DNA of 39,234 nt from Streptomyces mesophilus (GTDB taxonomy: Bacteria > Actinomycetota > Actinomycetes > Streptomycetales > Streptomycetaceae). A program made the translations under genes and the position numbers. The stretch spans positions 1-39,234 of the forward strand of contig NZ_JAAKZW010000048.1 of NCBI RefSeq assembly GCF_011044995.1, read 5' to 3'. Positions 10,199-18,758 of the stretch are shown one piece after another; position 1 is the first letter of the stretch; the number at the start of each line of letters is the position of its first letter. The notes beneath the pieces were generated by a model that searched no databases, was not told the DNA's origin, and saw only the letters and a list, made by a program, of their open reading frames with translations.

Positions 10199-11031
10199 TG
10201 GGCCAGAAGGTAAACCCGCACGGGTTCCGGCTCGGCATCACCACCGACTTCAAGTCGCGTTGGTACGCCGACAAGCTGTACAAGGACTACGTCAAGGAAG
10301 ACGTCGCCATCCGTCGGATGATGACGTCCGGCATGGAGCGCGCCGGCATCTCGAAGGTTGAGATCGAGCGCACCCGTGACCGTGTCCGCGTGGACATCCA
10401 CACCGCCCGCCCGGGCATCGTCATCGGCCGCCGTGGCGCCGAGGCCGACCGCATCCGCGGTGACCTCGAGAAGCTCACGGGCAAGCAGGTCCAGCTGAAC
10501 ATCCTCGAGGTCAAGAACCCCGAGACCGATGCCCAGCTGGTTGCCCAGGCCGTTGCCGAGCAGCTGTCCTCCCGCGTCTCCTTCCGTCGGGCCATGCGCA
10601 AGAGCATGCAGTCCGCCATGAAGGCCGGCGCCAAGGGCATCAAGATCCAGTGTGGCGGCCGTCTCGGCGGCGCCGAGATGAGCCGTTCGGAGTTCTACCG
10701 CGAGGGTCGTGTGCCGCTGCACACGCTCCGCGCGAACGTGGACTACGGCTTCTTCGAGGCCAAGACGACCTTCGGTCGCATCGGCGTCAAGGTCTGGATC
10801 TACAAGGGCGACGTCAAGAACATCGCCGAGGTCCGCGCCGAGAACGCTGCGGCCCGTGCGGGTAACCGCCCGGCCCGTGGTGGCGCCGACCGTCCCGCCG
10901 GCCGTGGTGGCCGTGGTGGCGAGCGTGGCGGCCGCGGCCGCAAGCCGCAGCAGCAGGCTCCGGCCGCCGAGGCCCCCAAGGCCGACGCGCCCGCCGCTGC
11001 TCCGGCTGAGAGCACCGGAACGGAGGCCTGA
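10198..11031 (+). CDS. rpsC: 30S ribosomal protein S3 with low-complexity C-terminal tail
   Basis: S3 lies at the mRNA entry channel and contributes to mRNA unwinding. The first 215 or so residues are canonical: [20 protein letters not shown], the KH-domain motif [17 protein letters not shown] and [20 protein letters not shown]. From about residue 219 the protein becomes a 60-residue tail rich in Arg-Gly repeats ([15 protein letters not shown]) and then Ala/Pro/Glu, making 277 residues against about 233 in E. coli. The tail is typical of streptomycetes and presumably disordered. Confidence 0.97.
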   Translation: MGQKVNPHGFRLGITTDFKSRWYADKLYKDYVKEDVAIRRMMTSGMERAGISKVEIERTRDRVRVDIHTARPGIVIGRRGAEADRIRGDLEKLTGKQVQLNILEVKNPETDAQLVAQAVAEQLSSRVSFRRAMRKSMQSAMKAGAKGIKIQCGGRLGGAEMSRSEFYREGRVPLHTLRANVDYGFFEAKTTFGRIGVKVWIYKGDVKNIAEVRAENAAARAGNRPARGGADRPAGRGGRGGERGGRGRKPQQQAPAAEAPKADAPAAAPAESTGTEA

Positions 11032-11036
11032 CCGAA

Positions 11037-11456
11037 ATGCTGATCCCCCGTAGGGTCAAGCACCGCAAGCAGCACCACCCGAAGCGCAGCGGCATGTCCA
11101 AGGGTGGCACGCAGGTTGCGTTCGGCGAGTACGGCATCCAGGCGCTCACGCCGGCGTACGTGACGAACCGTCAGATCGAGGCCGCTCGTATCGCCATGAC
11201 GCGTCACATCAAGCGTGGCGGCAAGGTCTGGATCAACATTTACCCGGACCGCCCCCTCACCAAGAAGCCTGCCGAGACCCGCATGGGTTCCGGTAAGGGT
11301 TCGCCGGAGTGGTGGGTCGCCAACGTCAAGCCCGGACGCGTGATGTTCGAGCTGTCGTACCCCAACGAGAAGATCGCGCGTGAGGCGCTGACTCGTGCGG
11401 CTCACAAGCTGCCGATGAAGTGCAAGATCGTCAAGCGCGAGGCAGGTGAAGCGTGA
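11037..11456 (+). CDS. rplP: 50S ribosomal protein L16
   Basis: L16 binds between the A-site tRNA region and 5S rRNA and matures the peptidyl-transferase centre late in 50S assembly. The 139-residue product starts [19 protein letters not shown] and contains [20 protein letters not shown] and [19 protein letters not shown], characteristic of L16. It begins five bases after rpsC, and its TGA overlaps the rpmC start. Confidence 0.98.
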   Translation: MLIPRRVKHRKQHHPKRSGMSKGGTQVAFGEYGIQALTPAYVTNRQIEAARIAMTRHIKRGGKVWINIYPDRPLTKKPAETRMGSGKGSPEWWVANVKPGRVMFELSYPNEKIAREALTRAAHKLPMKCKIVKREAGEA

Positions 11457-11680
11457 TGTCGACCGGTACCAAGGCGTCCGAGCTCCGCGAGCTGGGCAAC
11501 GAGGAGCTTGTCAACAAGCTTCGCGAGGCCAAGGAAGAGCTGTTCAATCTCCGCTTCCAGGCGGCGACCGGCCAGCTCGAGAACCATGGCCGTCTCAAGG
11601 CGGTCCGTAAGGACATCGCGCGGATCTACACCCTGATGCGCGAGCGTGAGCTGGGCATCGAGACGGTGGAGAGCGCCTGA
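11456..11680 (+). CDS. rpmC: 50S ribosomal protein L29
   Basis: L29 is a small helical hairpin protein next to L23 at the tunnel exit. The 74-residue product ([18 protein letters not shown]...) has the conserved [18 protein letters not shown] and [15 protein letters not shown] segments. Both GTG 11453 and ATG 11456 are in frame; ATG is chosen because it gives the TGATG overlap with rplP and the family N terminus. Its own stop overlaps the rpsQ start. Confidence 0.95.
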   Translation: MSTGTKASELRELGNEELVNKLREAKEELFNLRFQAATGQLENHGRLKAVRKDIARIYTLMRERELGIETVESA

Positions 11681-11964
11681 TGAGCGAGAAGACTGTGACT
11701 GAAGAGACTGCCGCCCGCGGCTTCCGTAAGACCCGTGAGGGTCTCGTCGTCAGCGACAAGATGGACAAGACCGTCGTCGTCGCCGTCGAGGACCGCGTCA
11801 AGCACGCGCTGTACGGCAAGGTCATCCGCCGTACGAACAAGCTCAAGGCGCACGACGAGCAGAACGCTGCCGGCGTCGGCGACCGCGTCCTCATCATGGA
11901 GACGCGTCCGCTGTCGGCGAGCAAGCGCTGGCGCATCGTCGAGATCCTCGAGAAGGCGAAGTAG
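11680..11964 (+). CDS. rpsQ: 30S ribosomal protein S17
   Basis: S17 is an OB-fold primary-binding protein of the 30S body. The 94-residue protein has [20 protein letters not shown], KRTxK-type basic strand ([14 protein letters not shown]) and [19 protein letters not shown], all S17 hallmarks. It overlaps rpmC by one base and is the last gene of the classical S10 operon. A terminator-like hairpin begins three bases after its stop. Confidence 0.97.
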   Translation: MSEKTVTEETAARGFRKTREGLVVSDKMDKTVVVAVEDRVKHALYGKVIRRTNKLKAHDEQNAAGVGDRVLIMETRPLSASKRWRIVEILEKAK

Positions 11965-11967
11965 TCC

Positions 11968-11990
11968 CGCGGGGGCCTCGCGCCCCCGCG
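11968..11990 (+). terminator. Terminator-like hairpin between rpsQ and rplN
   Basis: CGCGGGGGC (11968-11976) pairs perfectly with GCCCCCGCG (11982-11990) around CTCGC, followed by the T-rich CTGCTTCTCTTTC. It lies where the E. coli S10 and spc operons separate. Because no clear new promoter follows, it may attenuate or partially terminate rather than fully stop transcription. Confidence 0.6.
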
Positions 11991-12018
11991 CTGCTTCTCT
12001 TTCGACAGGCCAAGTAAT

Positions 12019-12107
12019 TCCTGCGGGCAACTCCGCAGGACAGTTCCGCCAGGCTCGGCAGGGGCCCACTCCTCGTACGAGGTGAAGCCCCTGCCGGGAA
12101 CCGGCAG
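12019..12107 (+). promoter_or_regulatory. spc leader with alternative hairpins before rplN
   Basis: The block holds CCTGCGG/CCGCAGG (about 12020-12038) and then CGGCAGGGGC (12056-12065) pairing with GCCCCTGCCG (12087-12096), with an inner CCTC/GAGG stem. It also holds CTGCCGG (12091-12097) pairing with CCGGCAG (12101-12107). The last two stems share bases 12091-12096 and cannot coexist. The second lies just before the AGGAGA Shine-Dalgarno (12113). A switch controlling spc-section expression is plausible but inferred. Confidence 0.45.
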
Positions 12108-12124
12108 ACGATCAGGAGATAGAC

Positions 12125-12493
12125 GTGATCCAGCAGGAGTCGCGACTCAAGGTCGCCGACAACACTGGTGCGAAGGAAATCCTTTGCATCCGTGTTCTCG
12201 GTGGCTCGGGTCGCCGCTACGCGGGCATCGGCGACGTCATCGTCGCCACCGTCAAGGACGCGATCCCCGGCGGCAATGTGAAGAAGGGTGACGTCATCAA
12301 GGCGGTCATCGTTCGCACCGTCAAGGAGCGCCGCCGCCAGGACGGCTCGTACATCCGCTTCGACGAGAACGCCGCTGTCATTCTCAAGAACGACGGCGAC
12401 CCTCGTGGCACCCGTATTTTCGGCCCGGTGGGTCGTGAGCTGCGCGAGAAGAAGTTCATGAAGATCATCTCGCTCGCGCCGGAGGTGCTGTAA
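12125..12493 (+). CDS. rplN: 50S ribosomal protein L14
   Basis: L14 forms part of the intersubunit bridge region of the 50S subunit. The 122-residue product begins [20 protein letters not shown] and has [20 protein letters not shown] and [20 protein letters not shown], standard L14 sequence. The start is GTG with AGGAGA eight bases before it. It opens the spc section after a 160-nt structured spacer and is followed by rplX after two bases. Confidence 0.98.
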   Translation: MIQQESRLKVADNTGAKEILCIRVLGGSGRRYAGIGDVIVATVKDAIPGGNVKKGDVIKAVIVRTVKERRRQDGSYIRFDENAAVILKNDGDPRGTRIFGPVGRELREKKFMKIISLAPEVL

Positions 12494-12495
12494 GC

Positions 12496-12819
12496 ATGAA
12501 GATCAAGAAGGGCGACCTGGTTCAGGTCATCACCGGTAAGGACAAGGGCAAGCAGGGCAAGGTCATTGCCGCTTTCCCGCGCGACGAGCGTGTCCTGGTC
12601 GAGGGTGTCAACCGGGTCAAGAAGCACACCAAGGCCGGTCCGACCGCCAGCGGTTCGCAGGCCGGCGGCATCATCACCACCGAGGCGCCGATCCACGTCT
12701 CCAACGTCCAGCTGGTCGTTGAGAAGGACGGCAACAAGGTTGTGACGCGCGTCGGTTACCGCTTCGACGACGAGGGCAACAAGGTTCGCGTTGCCAAGCG
12801 GACGGGTGAGGACATCTGA
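12496..12819 (+). CDS. rplX: 50S ribosomal protein L24
   Basis: L24 initiates 50S assembly by binding the 5' region of 23S rRNA. The 107-residue protein begins [20 protein letters not shown], the KOW motif, and continues with [10 protein letters not shown] and [18 protein letters not shown]. It starts two bases after rplN, and its TGA overlaps the rplE ATG (TGATG), so the three genes are tightly coupled. Confidence 0.98.
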   Translation: MKIKKGDLVQVITGKDKGKQGKVIAAFPRDERVLVEGVNRVKKHTKAGPTASGSQAGGIITTEAPIHVSNVQLVVEKDGNKVVTRVGYRFDDEGNKVRVAKRTGEDI

Positions 12820-13376
12820 TGGCTACCACCACGACTCCGCGTCTCAAGACGAAGTACCGCGAGGAGATCGCGGGCAAGCTGCGTGAGGAGTTCTCGTACG
12901 AGAACGTCATGCAGGTTCCCGGTCTCGTCAAGATCGTGGTCAACATGGGTGTCGGCGACGCCGCCCGTGACTCGAAGCTCATGGACGGTGCCGTCCGTGA
13001 CCTGACGACGATCACCGGTCAGAAGCCGGCCATCACCAAGGCCCGCAAGTCCATCGCGCAGTTCAAGCTGCGCGAGGGTCAGCCGATCGGTGCCCACGTC
13101 ACGCTTCGTGGCGACCGCATGTGGGAGTTCCTGGACCGCACCCTGTCGCTCGCGCTGCCGCGCATCCGCGACTTCCGTGGTCTGTCCCCCAAGCAGTTCG
13201 ACGGCCGTGGCAACTACACCTTCGGTCTCACCGAGCAGGTCATGTTCCACGAGATCGACCAGGACAAGATCGACCGCGTCCGGGGTATGGACATCACCGT
13301 GGTCACCACGGCGACCAACGACGCTGAGGGCCGCGCGCTCCTTCGTCACCTCGGCTTCCCGTTCAAGGAGGCGTAA
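12819..13376 (+). CDS. rplE: 50S ribosomal protein L5
   Basis: L5 is a 5S rRNA-binding protein at the central protuberance that contacts P-site tRNA and S13. The 185-residue product has [40 protein letters not shown] and a C-terminal region containing [23 protein letters not shown] overlaps the rplX stop; rpsN follows after five bases. Length is ordinary for actinobacteria. Confidence 0.98.
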   Translation: MATTTTPRLKTKYREEIAGKLREEFSYENVMQVPGLVKIVVNMGVGDAARDSKLMDGAVRDLTTITGQKPAITKARKSIAQFKLREGQPIGAHVTLRGDRMWEFLDRTLSLALPRIRDFRGLSPKQFDGRGNYTFGLTEQVMFHEIDQDKIDRVRGMDITVVTTATNDAEGRALLRHLGFPFKEA

Positions 13377-13381
13377 GCGAG

Positions 13382-13567
13382 ATGGCGAAGAAGGCTCTTA
13401 TTGCCAAGGCTGCTCGTAAGCCCAAGTTCGGTGTGCGCGCCTACACCCGCTGCCAGCGTTGTGGCCGCCCGCACTCCGTGTACCGCAAGTTCGGCCTGTG
13501 CCGCGTGTGCCTTCGTGAGATGGCTCACCGTGGCGAGCTGCCGGGCGTGACCAAGAGCTCCTGGTAA
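13382..13567 (+). CDS. rpsN: 30S ribosomal protein S14 type Z (zinc form)
   Basis: S14 completes the 30S head. This 61-residue short form has two CxxC pairs (Cys24/Cys27 in CQRC and Cys40/Cys43 in CRVC) that bind one zinc, as in type-Z S14. Actinobacteria often carry a second, cysteine-free S14 elsewhere under Zur control; that partner is not in this window. The start follows the rplE stop by five bases, with AAGGAGGC upstream inside rplE. Confidence 0.97.
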   Translation: MAKKALIAKAARKPKFGVRAYTRCQRCGRPHSVYRKFGLCRVCLREMAHRGELPGVTKSSW

Positions 13568-13780
13568 ACCCCGAATCTTCGGGATTTCCAGGCGCTCTCG
13601 GTAAGCACTCTGGTCGGCAGGGCCCTCCTCCGCATGCCGTAGGCTTGTGGGGTTGGGCGCCTGCCGCCCTGAAACGACTTACTACGCCGTAGGTCCCCGT
13701 GCCGCACCCGTCCTGCCTCTGTGTGGGGAGAGGGATGGCGCATACAGGAAACCCCGGCGAGAGAGGCCGAAGGCCAATTC
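13568..13780 (+). promoter_or_regulatory. 213-nt spacer between rpsN and rpsH
   Basis: The spacer starts with a small hairpin CCCGAA/TTCGGG (about 13571-13584) followed by ATTTCC, then holds about 150 nt with no gene that I can support. The rpsH frame is open backward into it, but the N-terminal sequence would not match S8. It could hold an RNA control element. No E. coli-type S8 target was recognised by eye. Confidence 0.35.
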
Positions 13781-14179
13781 ATGACCATGACTGATCCGAT
13801 CGCAGACATGCTGACGCGTCTGCGCAATGCGAACTCGGCGTACCACGACTCGGTGTCGATGCCGCACAGCAAGATCAAGTCCCACATCGCGGAGATCCTC
13901 CAGCAGGAGGGCTACATCACCGGCTGGAAGACCGAGGACGCCGAAGTCGGCAAGAACCTCGTTCTCGAGCTGAAGTTCGGCCCGAACCGTGAGCGCTCCA
14001 TCGCGGGCATCAAGCGGATCTCCAAGCCCGGTCTCCGGGTTTACGCGAAGTCCACCAACCTGCCCAAGGTCCTGGGTGGCCTCGGCGTGGCGATCATCTC
14101 CACGTCGCACGGTCTCCTGACCGACAAGCAGGCCGGCAAGAAGGGCGTAGGCGGAGAAGTTCTCGCCTACGTCTGGTAG
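13781..14179 (+). CDS. rpsH: 30S ribosomal protein S8
   Basis: S8 binds helix 21 of 16S rRNA in the platform. ATG 13781 ([20 protein letters not shown]) gives 132 residues, the usual length. The longer frame from 13721 would add 20 unrelated residues and is rejected. Conserved [20 protein letters not shown] and [19 protein letters not shown] are present. It is followed by rplF after 22 bases. In E. coli S8 represses the spc operon by binding near rplE; no inspection here can confirm this. Confidence 0.97.
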   Translation: MTMTDPIADMLTRLRNANSAYHDSVSMPHSKIKSHIAEILQQEGYITGWKTEDAEVGKNLVLELKFGPNRERSIAGIKRISKPGLRVYAKSTNLPKVLGGLGVAIISTSHGLLTDKQAGKKGVGGEVLAYVW

Positions 14180-14201
14180 CGGAAAGGAATCGGAAGAAGC
14201 T

Positions 14202-14741
14202 ATGTCGCGTATTGGCAAGCTCCCCATCACGGTTCCCGCCGGCGTGGACGTCACCATCGACGGCCAGACGGTCACGGTCAAGGGTTCCAAGGGCACCCTG
14301 ACCCACACCGTCGTGGCGCCGATCGAGATCGCTAAGGGCGAGGACGGCGTTCTGAACGTCACCCGCCCGAACGACGAGCGTCAGAACAAGGCCCTGCACG
14401 GCCTGTCCCGCACGCTGGTGGCGAACATGATCACCGGCGTGACCACGGGTTACGTGAAGAAGCTCGAAATCAGCGGTGTCGGTTACCGCGTCCTGGCGAA
14501 GGGCTCCAACCTGGAGTTCTCGCTCGGCTACAGCCACCCGATCCTGATCGAGGCGCCCGAGGGCATCTCCTTCAAGGTCGAGTCGCCGACGAAGTTCTCG
14601 GTCGAGGGCATCGACAAGCAGAAGGTCGGCGAGGTTGCGGCCAACATCCGCAAGCTGCGCAAGCCCGACCCGTACAAGGCCAAGGGCGTCAAGTACGAGG
14701 GCGAAGTCATTCGTCGCAAGGTCGGAAAGGCGGGTAAGTAA
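14202..14741 (+). CDS. rplF: 50S ribosomal protein L6
   Basis: L6 sits near the sarcin-ricin loop where elongation factors bind. The 179-residue protein begins [20 protein letters not shown] and carries [20 protein letters not shown] and the C-terminal signature [29 protein letters not shown] precedes the ATG. rplR starts three bases after its stop. Confidence 0.98.
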   Translation: MSRIGKLPITVPAGVDVTIDGQTVTVKGSKGTLTHTVVAPIEIAKGEDGVLNVTRPNDERQNKALHGLSRTLVANMITGVTTGYVKKLEISGVGYRVLAKGSNLEFSLGYSHPILIEAPEGISFKVESPTKFSVEGIDKQKVGEVAANIRKLRKPDPYKAKGVKYEGEVIRRKVGKAGK

Positions 14742-14744
14742 GCC

Positions 14745-15128
14745 ATGGCATACGGTGTCAAGATTGCTAAGGGCGACGCTTACAAGCGTGCTGCCATCAA
14801 GCGTCGTCACATCCGGATCCGTAAGCACATCTCGGGTACGGCTGAGCGTCCGCGTCTCGTCGTGACGCGCTCCAACCGCAACATCGTGGCCCAGGTCATC
14901 GACGACGTTAAGGGTCACACCCTCGCGTCGGCGTCGACCCTGGACACCACGATCCGCGGTGGCGAGGGCGACAAGTCGGCTCAGGCCAAGCAGGTCGGCG
15001 CCCTGGTCGCCGAGCGCGCCAAGGCCGCCGGTGTCGAGGCTGTCGTATTCGACCGTGGTGGTAACCAGTACGCCGGGCGCATCGCCGCCCTGGCGGACGC
15101 CGCCCGCGAAGCCGGACTCAAGTTCTGA
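14745..15128 (+). CDS. rplR: 50S ribosomal protein L18
   Basis: L18 carries 5S rRNA to the central protuberance with L5. The 127-residue product has a basic N terminus ([20 protein letters not shown]), then [20 protein letters not shown] and [20 protein letters not shown], all L18 features. It follows rplF by three bases. A 67-base spacer with a 7-bp hairpin separates it from rpsE. Confidence 0.98.
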   Translation: MAYGVKIAKGDAYKRAAIKRRHIRIRKHISGTAERPRLVVTRSNRNIVAQVIDDVKGHTLASASTLDTTIRGGEGDKSAQAKQVGALVAERAKAAGVEAVVFDRGGNQYAGRIAALADAAREAGLKF

Positions 15129-15142
15129 GTCTTGCCCGTTCG

Positions 15143-15164
15143 CGCAGCGACTAATGACGCTGCG
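15143..15164 (+). promoter_or_regulatory. Hairpin between rplR and rpsE
   Basis: CGCAGCG (15143-15149) pairs with CGCTGCG (15158-15164) around an 8-nt AT-rich loop (CTAATGA region). There is no T-run, so an mRNA stability or processing role is more likely than termination. Confidence 0.4.
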
Positions 15165-15195
15165 TAGCTAGCGGAAACAGAGAGAGGTAATTCCA

Positions 15196-15801
15196 ATGGC
15201 TGGACCCCAGCGCCGCAGTGGCGGTGCCGGTGGCGGCGAGCGGCGGGACCGGAAGGGTCGCGACGGTGGCGCTGCTGCCGCCGAGAAGACCGCGTACGTT
15301 GAGCGCGTTGTCGCGATCAACCGCGTCGCCAAGGTTGTGAAGGGTGGTCGTCGCTTCAGCTTCACTGCGCTCGTCGTAGTGGGCGACGGTGACGGCACCG
15401 TGGGTGTCGGTTACGGCAAGGCCAAGGAGGTGCCGGCCGCCATCGCCAAGGGTGTTGAGGAGGCCAAGAAGCACTTCTTCAAGGTCCCCCGTATCCAGGG
15501 CACCATCCCGCACCCGATCCAGGGCGAGAAGGCCGCGGGCGTCGTCCTGCTCAAGCCGGCTTCCCCCGGTACCGGTGTTATCGCCGGTGGCCCGGTTCGC
15601 GCCGTGCTCGAGTGCGCCGGTATTCACGACATCCTGTCGAAGTCCCTGGGCTCCGACAACGCGATCAACATCGTGCACGCGACCGTGGCGGCCCTCAAGG
15701 GCCTGCAGCGTCCCGAGGAAGTCGCGGCTCGCCGTGGCCTGCCCCTCGAGGACGTCGCCCCCGCGGCTCTGCTGCGTGCGCGTGCCGGGGCTGGTGCGTA
15801 A
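15196..15801 (+). CDS. rpsE: 30S ribosomal protein S5
   Basis: S5 lies at the mRNA entry site and affects decoding accuracy. The 201-residue protein has a streptomycete N-terminal extension rich in Gly/Arg ([20 protein letters not shown]). The double-stranded RNA-binding-like fold follows: [36 protein letters not shown] and [20 protein letters not shown]. The loop where spectinomycin resistance changes occur is of ordinary sequence. Its stop overlaps the rpmD start (TAATG). Confidence 0.98.
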   Translation: MAGPQRRSGGAGGGERRDRKGRDGGAAAAEKTAYVERVVAINRVAKVVKGGRRFSFTALVVVGDGDGTVGVGYGKAKEVPAAIAKGVEEAKKHFFKVPRIQGTIPHPIQGEKAAGVVLLKPASPGTGVIAGGPVRAVLECAGIHDILSKSLGSDNAINIVHATVAALKGLQRPEEVAARRGLPLEDVAPAALLRARAGAGA

Positions 15802-15980
15802 TGGCACAGCTCAAGATCACGCAGGTGAAGTCGTACATCGGCAGCAAGCAGAACCACCGTGACACCCTGCGCTCCCTTGGTCTCAAGGGCATCAACACGC
15901 AGGTCGTCAAGGAGGACCGCCCCGAGTTCCGCGGCATGGTGCACACCGTCCGCCACCTCGTGACGGTTGAGGAGGTCTGA
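15801..15980 (+). CDS. rpmD: 50S ribosomal protein L30
   Basis: L30 is a small peripheral 50S protein. The 59-residue product begins [20 protein letters not shown] and ends [14 protein letters not shown], with the conserved [18 protein letters not shown] segment. ATG 15801 overlaps the rpsE TAA, giving translational coupling; the open frame upstream lies inside rpsE and is not used. rplO follows one base after its stop. Confidence 0.97.
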   Translation: MAQLKITQVKSYIGSKQNHRDTLRSLGLKGINTQVVKEDRPEFRGMVHTVRHLVTVEEV

Positions 15981-15981
15981 C

Positions 15982-16437
15982 ATGGCGGAGAACAACCCGC
16001 TGAAGATCCACAACCTCCGTCCGGCTCCCGGCGCCAAGACCGCCAAGACCCGTGTGGGTCGTGGTGAGGCGTCGAAGGGTAAGACGGCCGGTCGTGGTAC
16101 CAAGGGCACCAAGGCCCGTTACCAGGTTCCGGAGCGCTTCGAGGGTGGCCAGATGCCCCTCCACATGCGTCTCCCGAAGCTCAAGGGCTTCAAGAACCCG
16201 TTCAAGACCGAGTTCCAGGTCGTGAACCTGGACAAGCTGGCTTCGCTCTACCCCGAGGGTGGCGAGGTCACGGTCGAGGACCTGGTCAACAAGGGTGCCG
16301 TGCGCAAGAACAGCCTCGTCAAGGTCCTGGGCCAGGGCGAGATCTCCGTGGCGCTGCAGGTGACGGTCGACGCCGTCTCCGGCTCCGCCAAGGAGAAGAT
16401 TGCCGCCGCCGGCGGCACCGTCACCGAGCTCGTCTGA
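15982..16437 (+). CDS. rplO: 50S ribosomal protein L15
   Basis: L15 is a late-assembly 50S protein. The 151-residue protein begins [20 protein letters not shown] and has the glycine/basic N-terminal tail ([19 protein letters not shown]), the [20 protein letters not shown] signature and a C-terminal domain ending [11 protein letters not shown] 15982 is taken over an in-frame TTG five codons earlier inside rpmD. It is the last ribosomal gene before secY, and a strong hairpin follows. Confidence 0.97.
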   Translation: MAENNPLKIHNLRPAPGAKTAKTRVGRGEASKGKTAGRGTKGTKARYQVPERFEGGQMPLHMRLPKLKGFKNPFKTEFQVVNLDKLASLYPEGGEVTVEDLVNKGAVRKNSLVKVLGQGEISVALQVTVDAVSGSAKEKIAAAGGTVTELV

Positions 16438-16464
16438 TTTCCTCAGGCAGAGTCTCGATGGCTT

Positions 16465-16517
16465 GAACGATCCCACCGGGGATGCCCCACAAAAGGGGCA
16501 TCCCCGGTTGGTCGTTC
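16465..16517 (+). terminator. Strong hairpin after rplO
   Basis: A 13-bp perfect inner stem (16476-16488 with 16495-16507, loop ACAAAA) extends through an imperfect outer stem to GAACGA/TCGTTC at 16465-16470/16512-16517. There is no T-run afterwards. It probably ends or reduces the S10-spc transcript before secY. Confidence 0.7.
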
Positions 16518-16563
16518 CTAGGGGGGCATGGTCGCCGGTAAGGTGGCGTGCACTGCTAACTTC

Positions 16564-16606
16564 CGCGCGGTCTGTCTGCTGCTTCACAGCAGGGGGAATC
16601 CGCGCG
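16564..16606 (+). promoter_or_regulatory. secY leader hairpin
   Basis: The outer stem CGCGCGG (16564-16570) / CCGCGCG (16600-16606) encloses the inner stem CTGCTG (16576-16581) / CAGCAG (16587-16592). It lies in the 249-nt rplO-secY spacer, 80 nt before the secY start, and suggests that secY-adk has its own structured leader. No convincing promoter could be assigned. Confidence 0.4.
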
Positions 16607-16686
16607 TTGTTGCCTATTGCTTACTATTCGTCGAACCTCAAGACCGTCACCTCTGGCGCACGCGCGCGGGGGTCGCAGGAGGCACC

Positions 16687-18000
16687 GTGCTCACCGCGTT
16701 CGCCCGGGCGTTCAAGACGCCCGACCTGCGCAAGAAGTTGCTCTTCACGCTCGGCATCATCGTCATCTACCGGCTCGGTGCCCACATCCCGATCCCCGGG
16801 GTGTCGTACGAGAACGTGCAGATCTGTCTCGACCAGGCCGACACCAAGGGTGGCATCTTCGGTCTGGTCAACATGTTCAGTGGTGGCGCACTGCTGCAGA
16901 TCACGATCTTCGCGCTGGGCATCATGCCGTACATCACGGCGAGCATCATTCTTCAGCTGCTGACCGTGGTCATCCCCCGACTCGAGGCCCTCAAGAAGGA
17001 GGGACAGTCCGGCACGGCGAAGATCACGCAGTACACGCGTTATCTGACGGTGGCGCTGGCCGTACTCCAGGGCACCGGTCTGGTCGCCACCGCCCGCAGC
17101 GGCGCGCTGTTCAGCAGCTGCCCGGTGGGCAGCGAGATCGTGCCCAACCAGTCGATCTTCACCACCGTCACGATGGTGTTGACGATGACGGCCGGTACGG
17201 CGGTCGTGATGTGGCTCGGTGAGCTCGTCACCGACCGCGGCATCGGCAACGGCATGTCCATCCTGATGTTCATCTCGATCGCCGCGGGCTTCCCCGGCGC
17301 GCTGTGGGCCATCAAGGAGCAGGGCTCGCTGGCCGACGGCTGGATCGAGTTCGGCGTGGTCATCCTCGTCGGCCTCTTCATGGTCGGCCTGGTCGTCTTC
17401 GTCGAGCAGGCGCAGCGCCGCATCCCGGTGCAGTACGCGAAGCGCATGATCGGGCGCCGTTCCTACGGCGGTACGTCCACGTACATCCCGCTCAAGGTGA
17501 ACCAGGCGGGCATCATCCCTGTGATCTTCGCTTCGTCGCTGCTCTACATCCCGGCGCTCGTCGCGCAGTTCAGCGGTTCCACCGCCGGCTGGGCGCAGTG
17601 GATCGAAGCGCACTTCGTCAAGGGTGACCACCCGTACTACCTGGTCACCTACTTCGTGTTGATCGTGTTCTTCGCCTTCTTCTACGTGGCGATCTCGTTC
17701 AACCCCGAGGAAGTCGCCGACAACATGAAGAAGTATGGTGGCTTCATCCCGGGTATCCGGGCGGGCCGGCCCACCGCCGAGTATCTGAGCTACGTGCTCA
17801 ACCGGATCACTTGGCCCGGGTCGCTCTATCTGGGTCTGATCGCTCTCGTGCCGACAGCGGCGTTGGCAGGCTTCGGAGCAAACCAGAACTTCCCGTTCGG
17901 CGGGACGAGCATCCTGATCATCGTGGGTGTGGGTCTGGAGACCGTGAAGCAGATCGAGAGCCAGCTCCAGCAGCGTAATTACGAAGGGTTCCTCCGCTGA
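16687..18000 (+). CDS. secY: Preprotein translocase channel subunit SecY
   Basis: SecY forms the membrane channel through which unfolded proteins are exported by the SecA motor or inserted with SRP. GTG 16687 with AGGAGG (16676-16681) gives 437 residues beginning [17 protein letters not shown]; an open frame upstream from 16528 has no family similarity. About ten hydrophobic helices are visible (for example [20 protein letters not shown] and [18 protein letters not shown]). The plug and loop regions include [20 protein letters not shown] and the cytosolic loop [16 protein letters not shown]. Its TGA overlaps the adk ATG, so the two are coupled. Confidence 0.97.
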   Translation: MLTAFARAFKTPDLRKKLLFTLGIIVIYRLGAHIPIPGVSYENVQICLDQADTKGGIFGLVNMFSGGALLQITIFALGIMPYITASIILQLLTVVIPRLEALKKEGQSGTAKITQYTRYLTVALAVLQGTGLVATARSGALFSSCPVGSEIVPNQSIFTTVTMVLTMTAGTAVVMWLGELVTDRGIGNGMSILMFISIAAGFPGALWAIKEQGSLADGWIEFGVVILVGLFMVGLVVFVEQAQRRIPVQYAKRMIGRRSYGGTSTYIPLKVNQAGIIPVIFASSLLYIPALVAQFSGSTAGWAQWIEAHFVKGDHPYYLVTYFVLIVFFAFFYVAISFNPEEVADNMKKYGGFIPGIRAGRPTAEYLSYVLNRITWPGSLYLGLIALVPTAALAGFGANQNFPFGGTSILIIVGVGLETVKQIESQLQQRNYEGFLR

Positions 18001-18659
18001 TGCGTATCGTCCTCGTCGGGCCGCCCGGTGCGGGCAAGGGAACGCAGGCCGCGTTCCTCGCCCAGAACCTGTCGATCCCTCACATCTCCACGGGCGACCT
18101 TTTCCGGGCCAACATCAGCCAGGGCACGGAGCTCGGCCTCAAGGCCAAGTCCTACATGGACGCGGGCAACTTGGTGCCGGACGAGGTCACCATCGGGATG
18201 GCCAAGGACCGTATGGCACAGCCGGACGCCGCGAACGGCTTCCTGCTCGACGGCTTCCCGCGCAACGTCTCGCAGGCCGAGGCCCTGGACGATGCGCTGA
18301 AGCTGGACGGACAGGAGCTCGACGCGGTTCTGGACCTCGAGGTCCCCGAGGACGAGGTCGTCAAGCGCATCGCGGGCCGCCGGATCTGCCGTAACGATTC
18401 GAGCCACGTCTTCCACGTCTCGTACAAGCAGCCCGCGACCGAGGGCGTCTGCGACGTCTGCGGCGGCGAGCTGTACCAGCGTGGTGACGACACCGAGGAG
18501 ACCGTCCGCCGGCGGCTCGAGGTCTACCACAGCGAGACCGAGCCGATCATCGACCACTACCGGGCCCAGGGCCTGGTCGTGACGATCTCGGCGCTCGGCA
18601 GCGTTTCCGAGGTCACGGAGCGCGCCATGGAGGCGCTGCGCAAGGGCGACGACGCCTGA
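18000..18659 (+). CDS. adk: Adenylate kinase
   Basis: Adk interconverts ATP + AMP and 2 ADP in the cytoplasm. The 219-residue long-type enzyme opens [20 protein letters not shown] (P-loop) and has the AMP-binding STGDLFRA and GFPRN motifs. The LID region starts [15 protein letters not shown] and ends [14 protein letters not shown]. The four LID metal positions read Cys, Asp, Cys, Cys, compatible with a zinc-binding LID. It overlaps secY by one base, as in many actinobacteria, and is followed by a terminator hairpin, so secY-adk form a unit separate from map. Confidence 0.97.
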   Translation: MRIVLVGPPGAGKGTQAAFLAQNLSIPHISTGDLFRANISQGTELGLKAKSYMDAGNLVPDEVTIGMAKDRMAQPDAANGFLLDGFPRNVSQAEALDDALKLDGQELDAVLDLEVPEDEVVKRIAGRRICRNDSSHVFHVSYKQPATEGVCDVCGGELYQRGDDTEETVRRRLEVYHSETEPIIDHYRAQGLVVTISALGSVSEVTERAMEALRKGDDA

Positions 18660-18676
18660 GGCGAATGAGCTGTACG

Positions 18677-18710
18677 ACGGCCGCGGTGCCCCGATGGGTG
18701 CCGCGGCCGT
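18677..18710 (+). terminator. Terminator after adk
   Basis: ACGGCCGCGG (18677-18686) pairs with CCGCGGCCGT (18701-18710), and the stem continues inward through CCC/GGG with G-U pairs. It is followed by the T-containing AGTGTTGTGT. It lies 17 nt after the adk stop. Confidence 0.75.
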
Positions 18711-18758
18711 AGTGTTGTGTCAGTAGGTCTTTTCTTTAGATACGGAGCGATGCGGGCC

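Noticed and set aside
13721..13780. N-terminal extension of S8
   Set aside because: The family begins at [10 protein letters not shown]. The upstream residues match nothing.
16528..16686. N-terminal extension of SecY from an upstream start
   Set aside because: The added residues are not SecY-like and the GTG at 16687 has a perfect AGGAGG.
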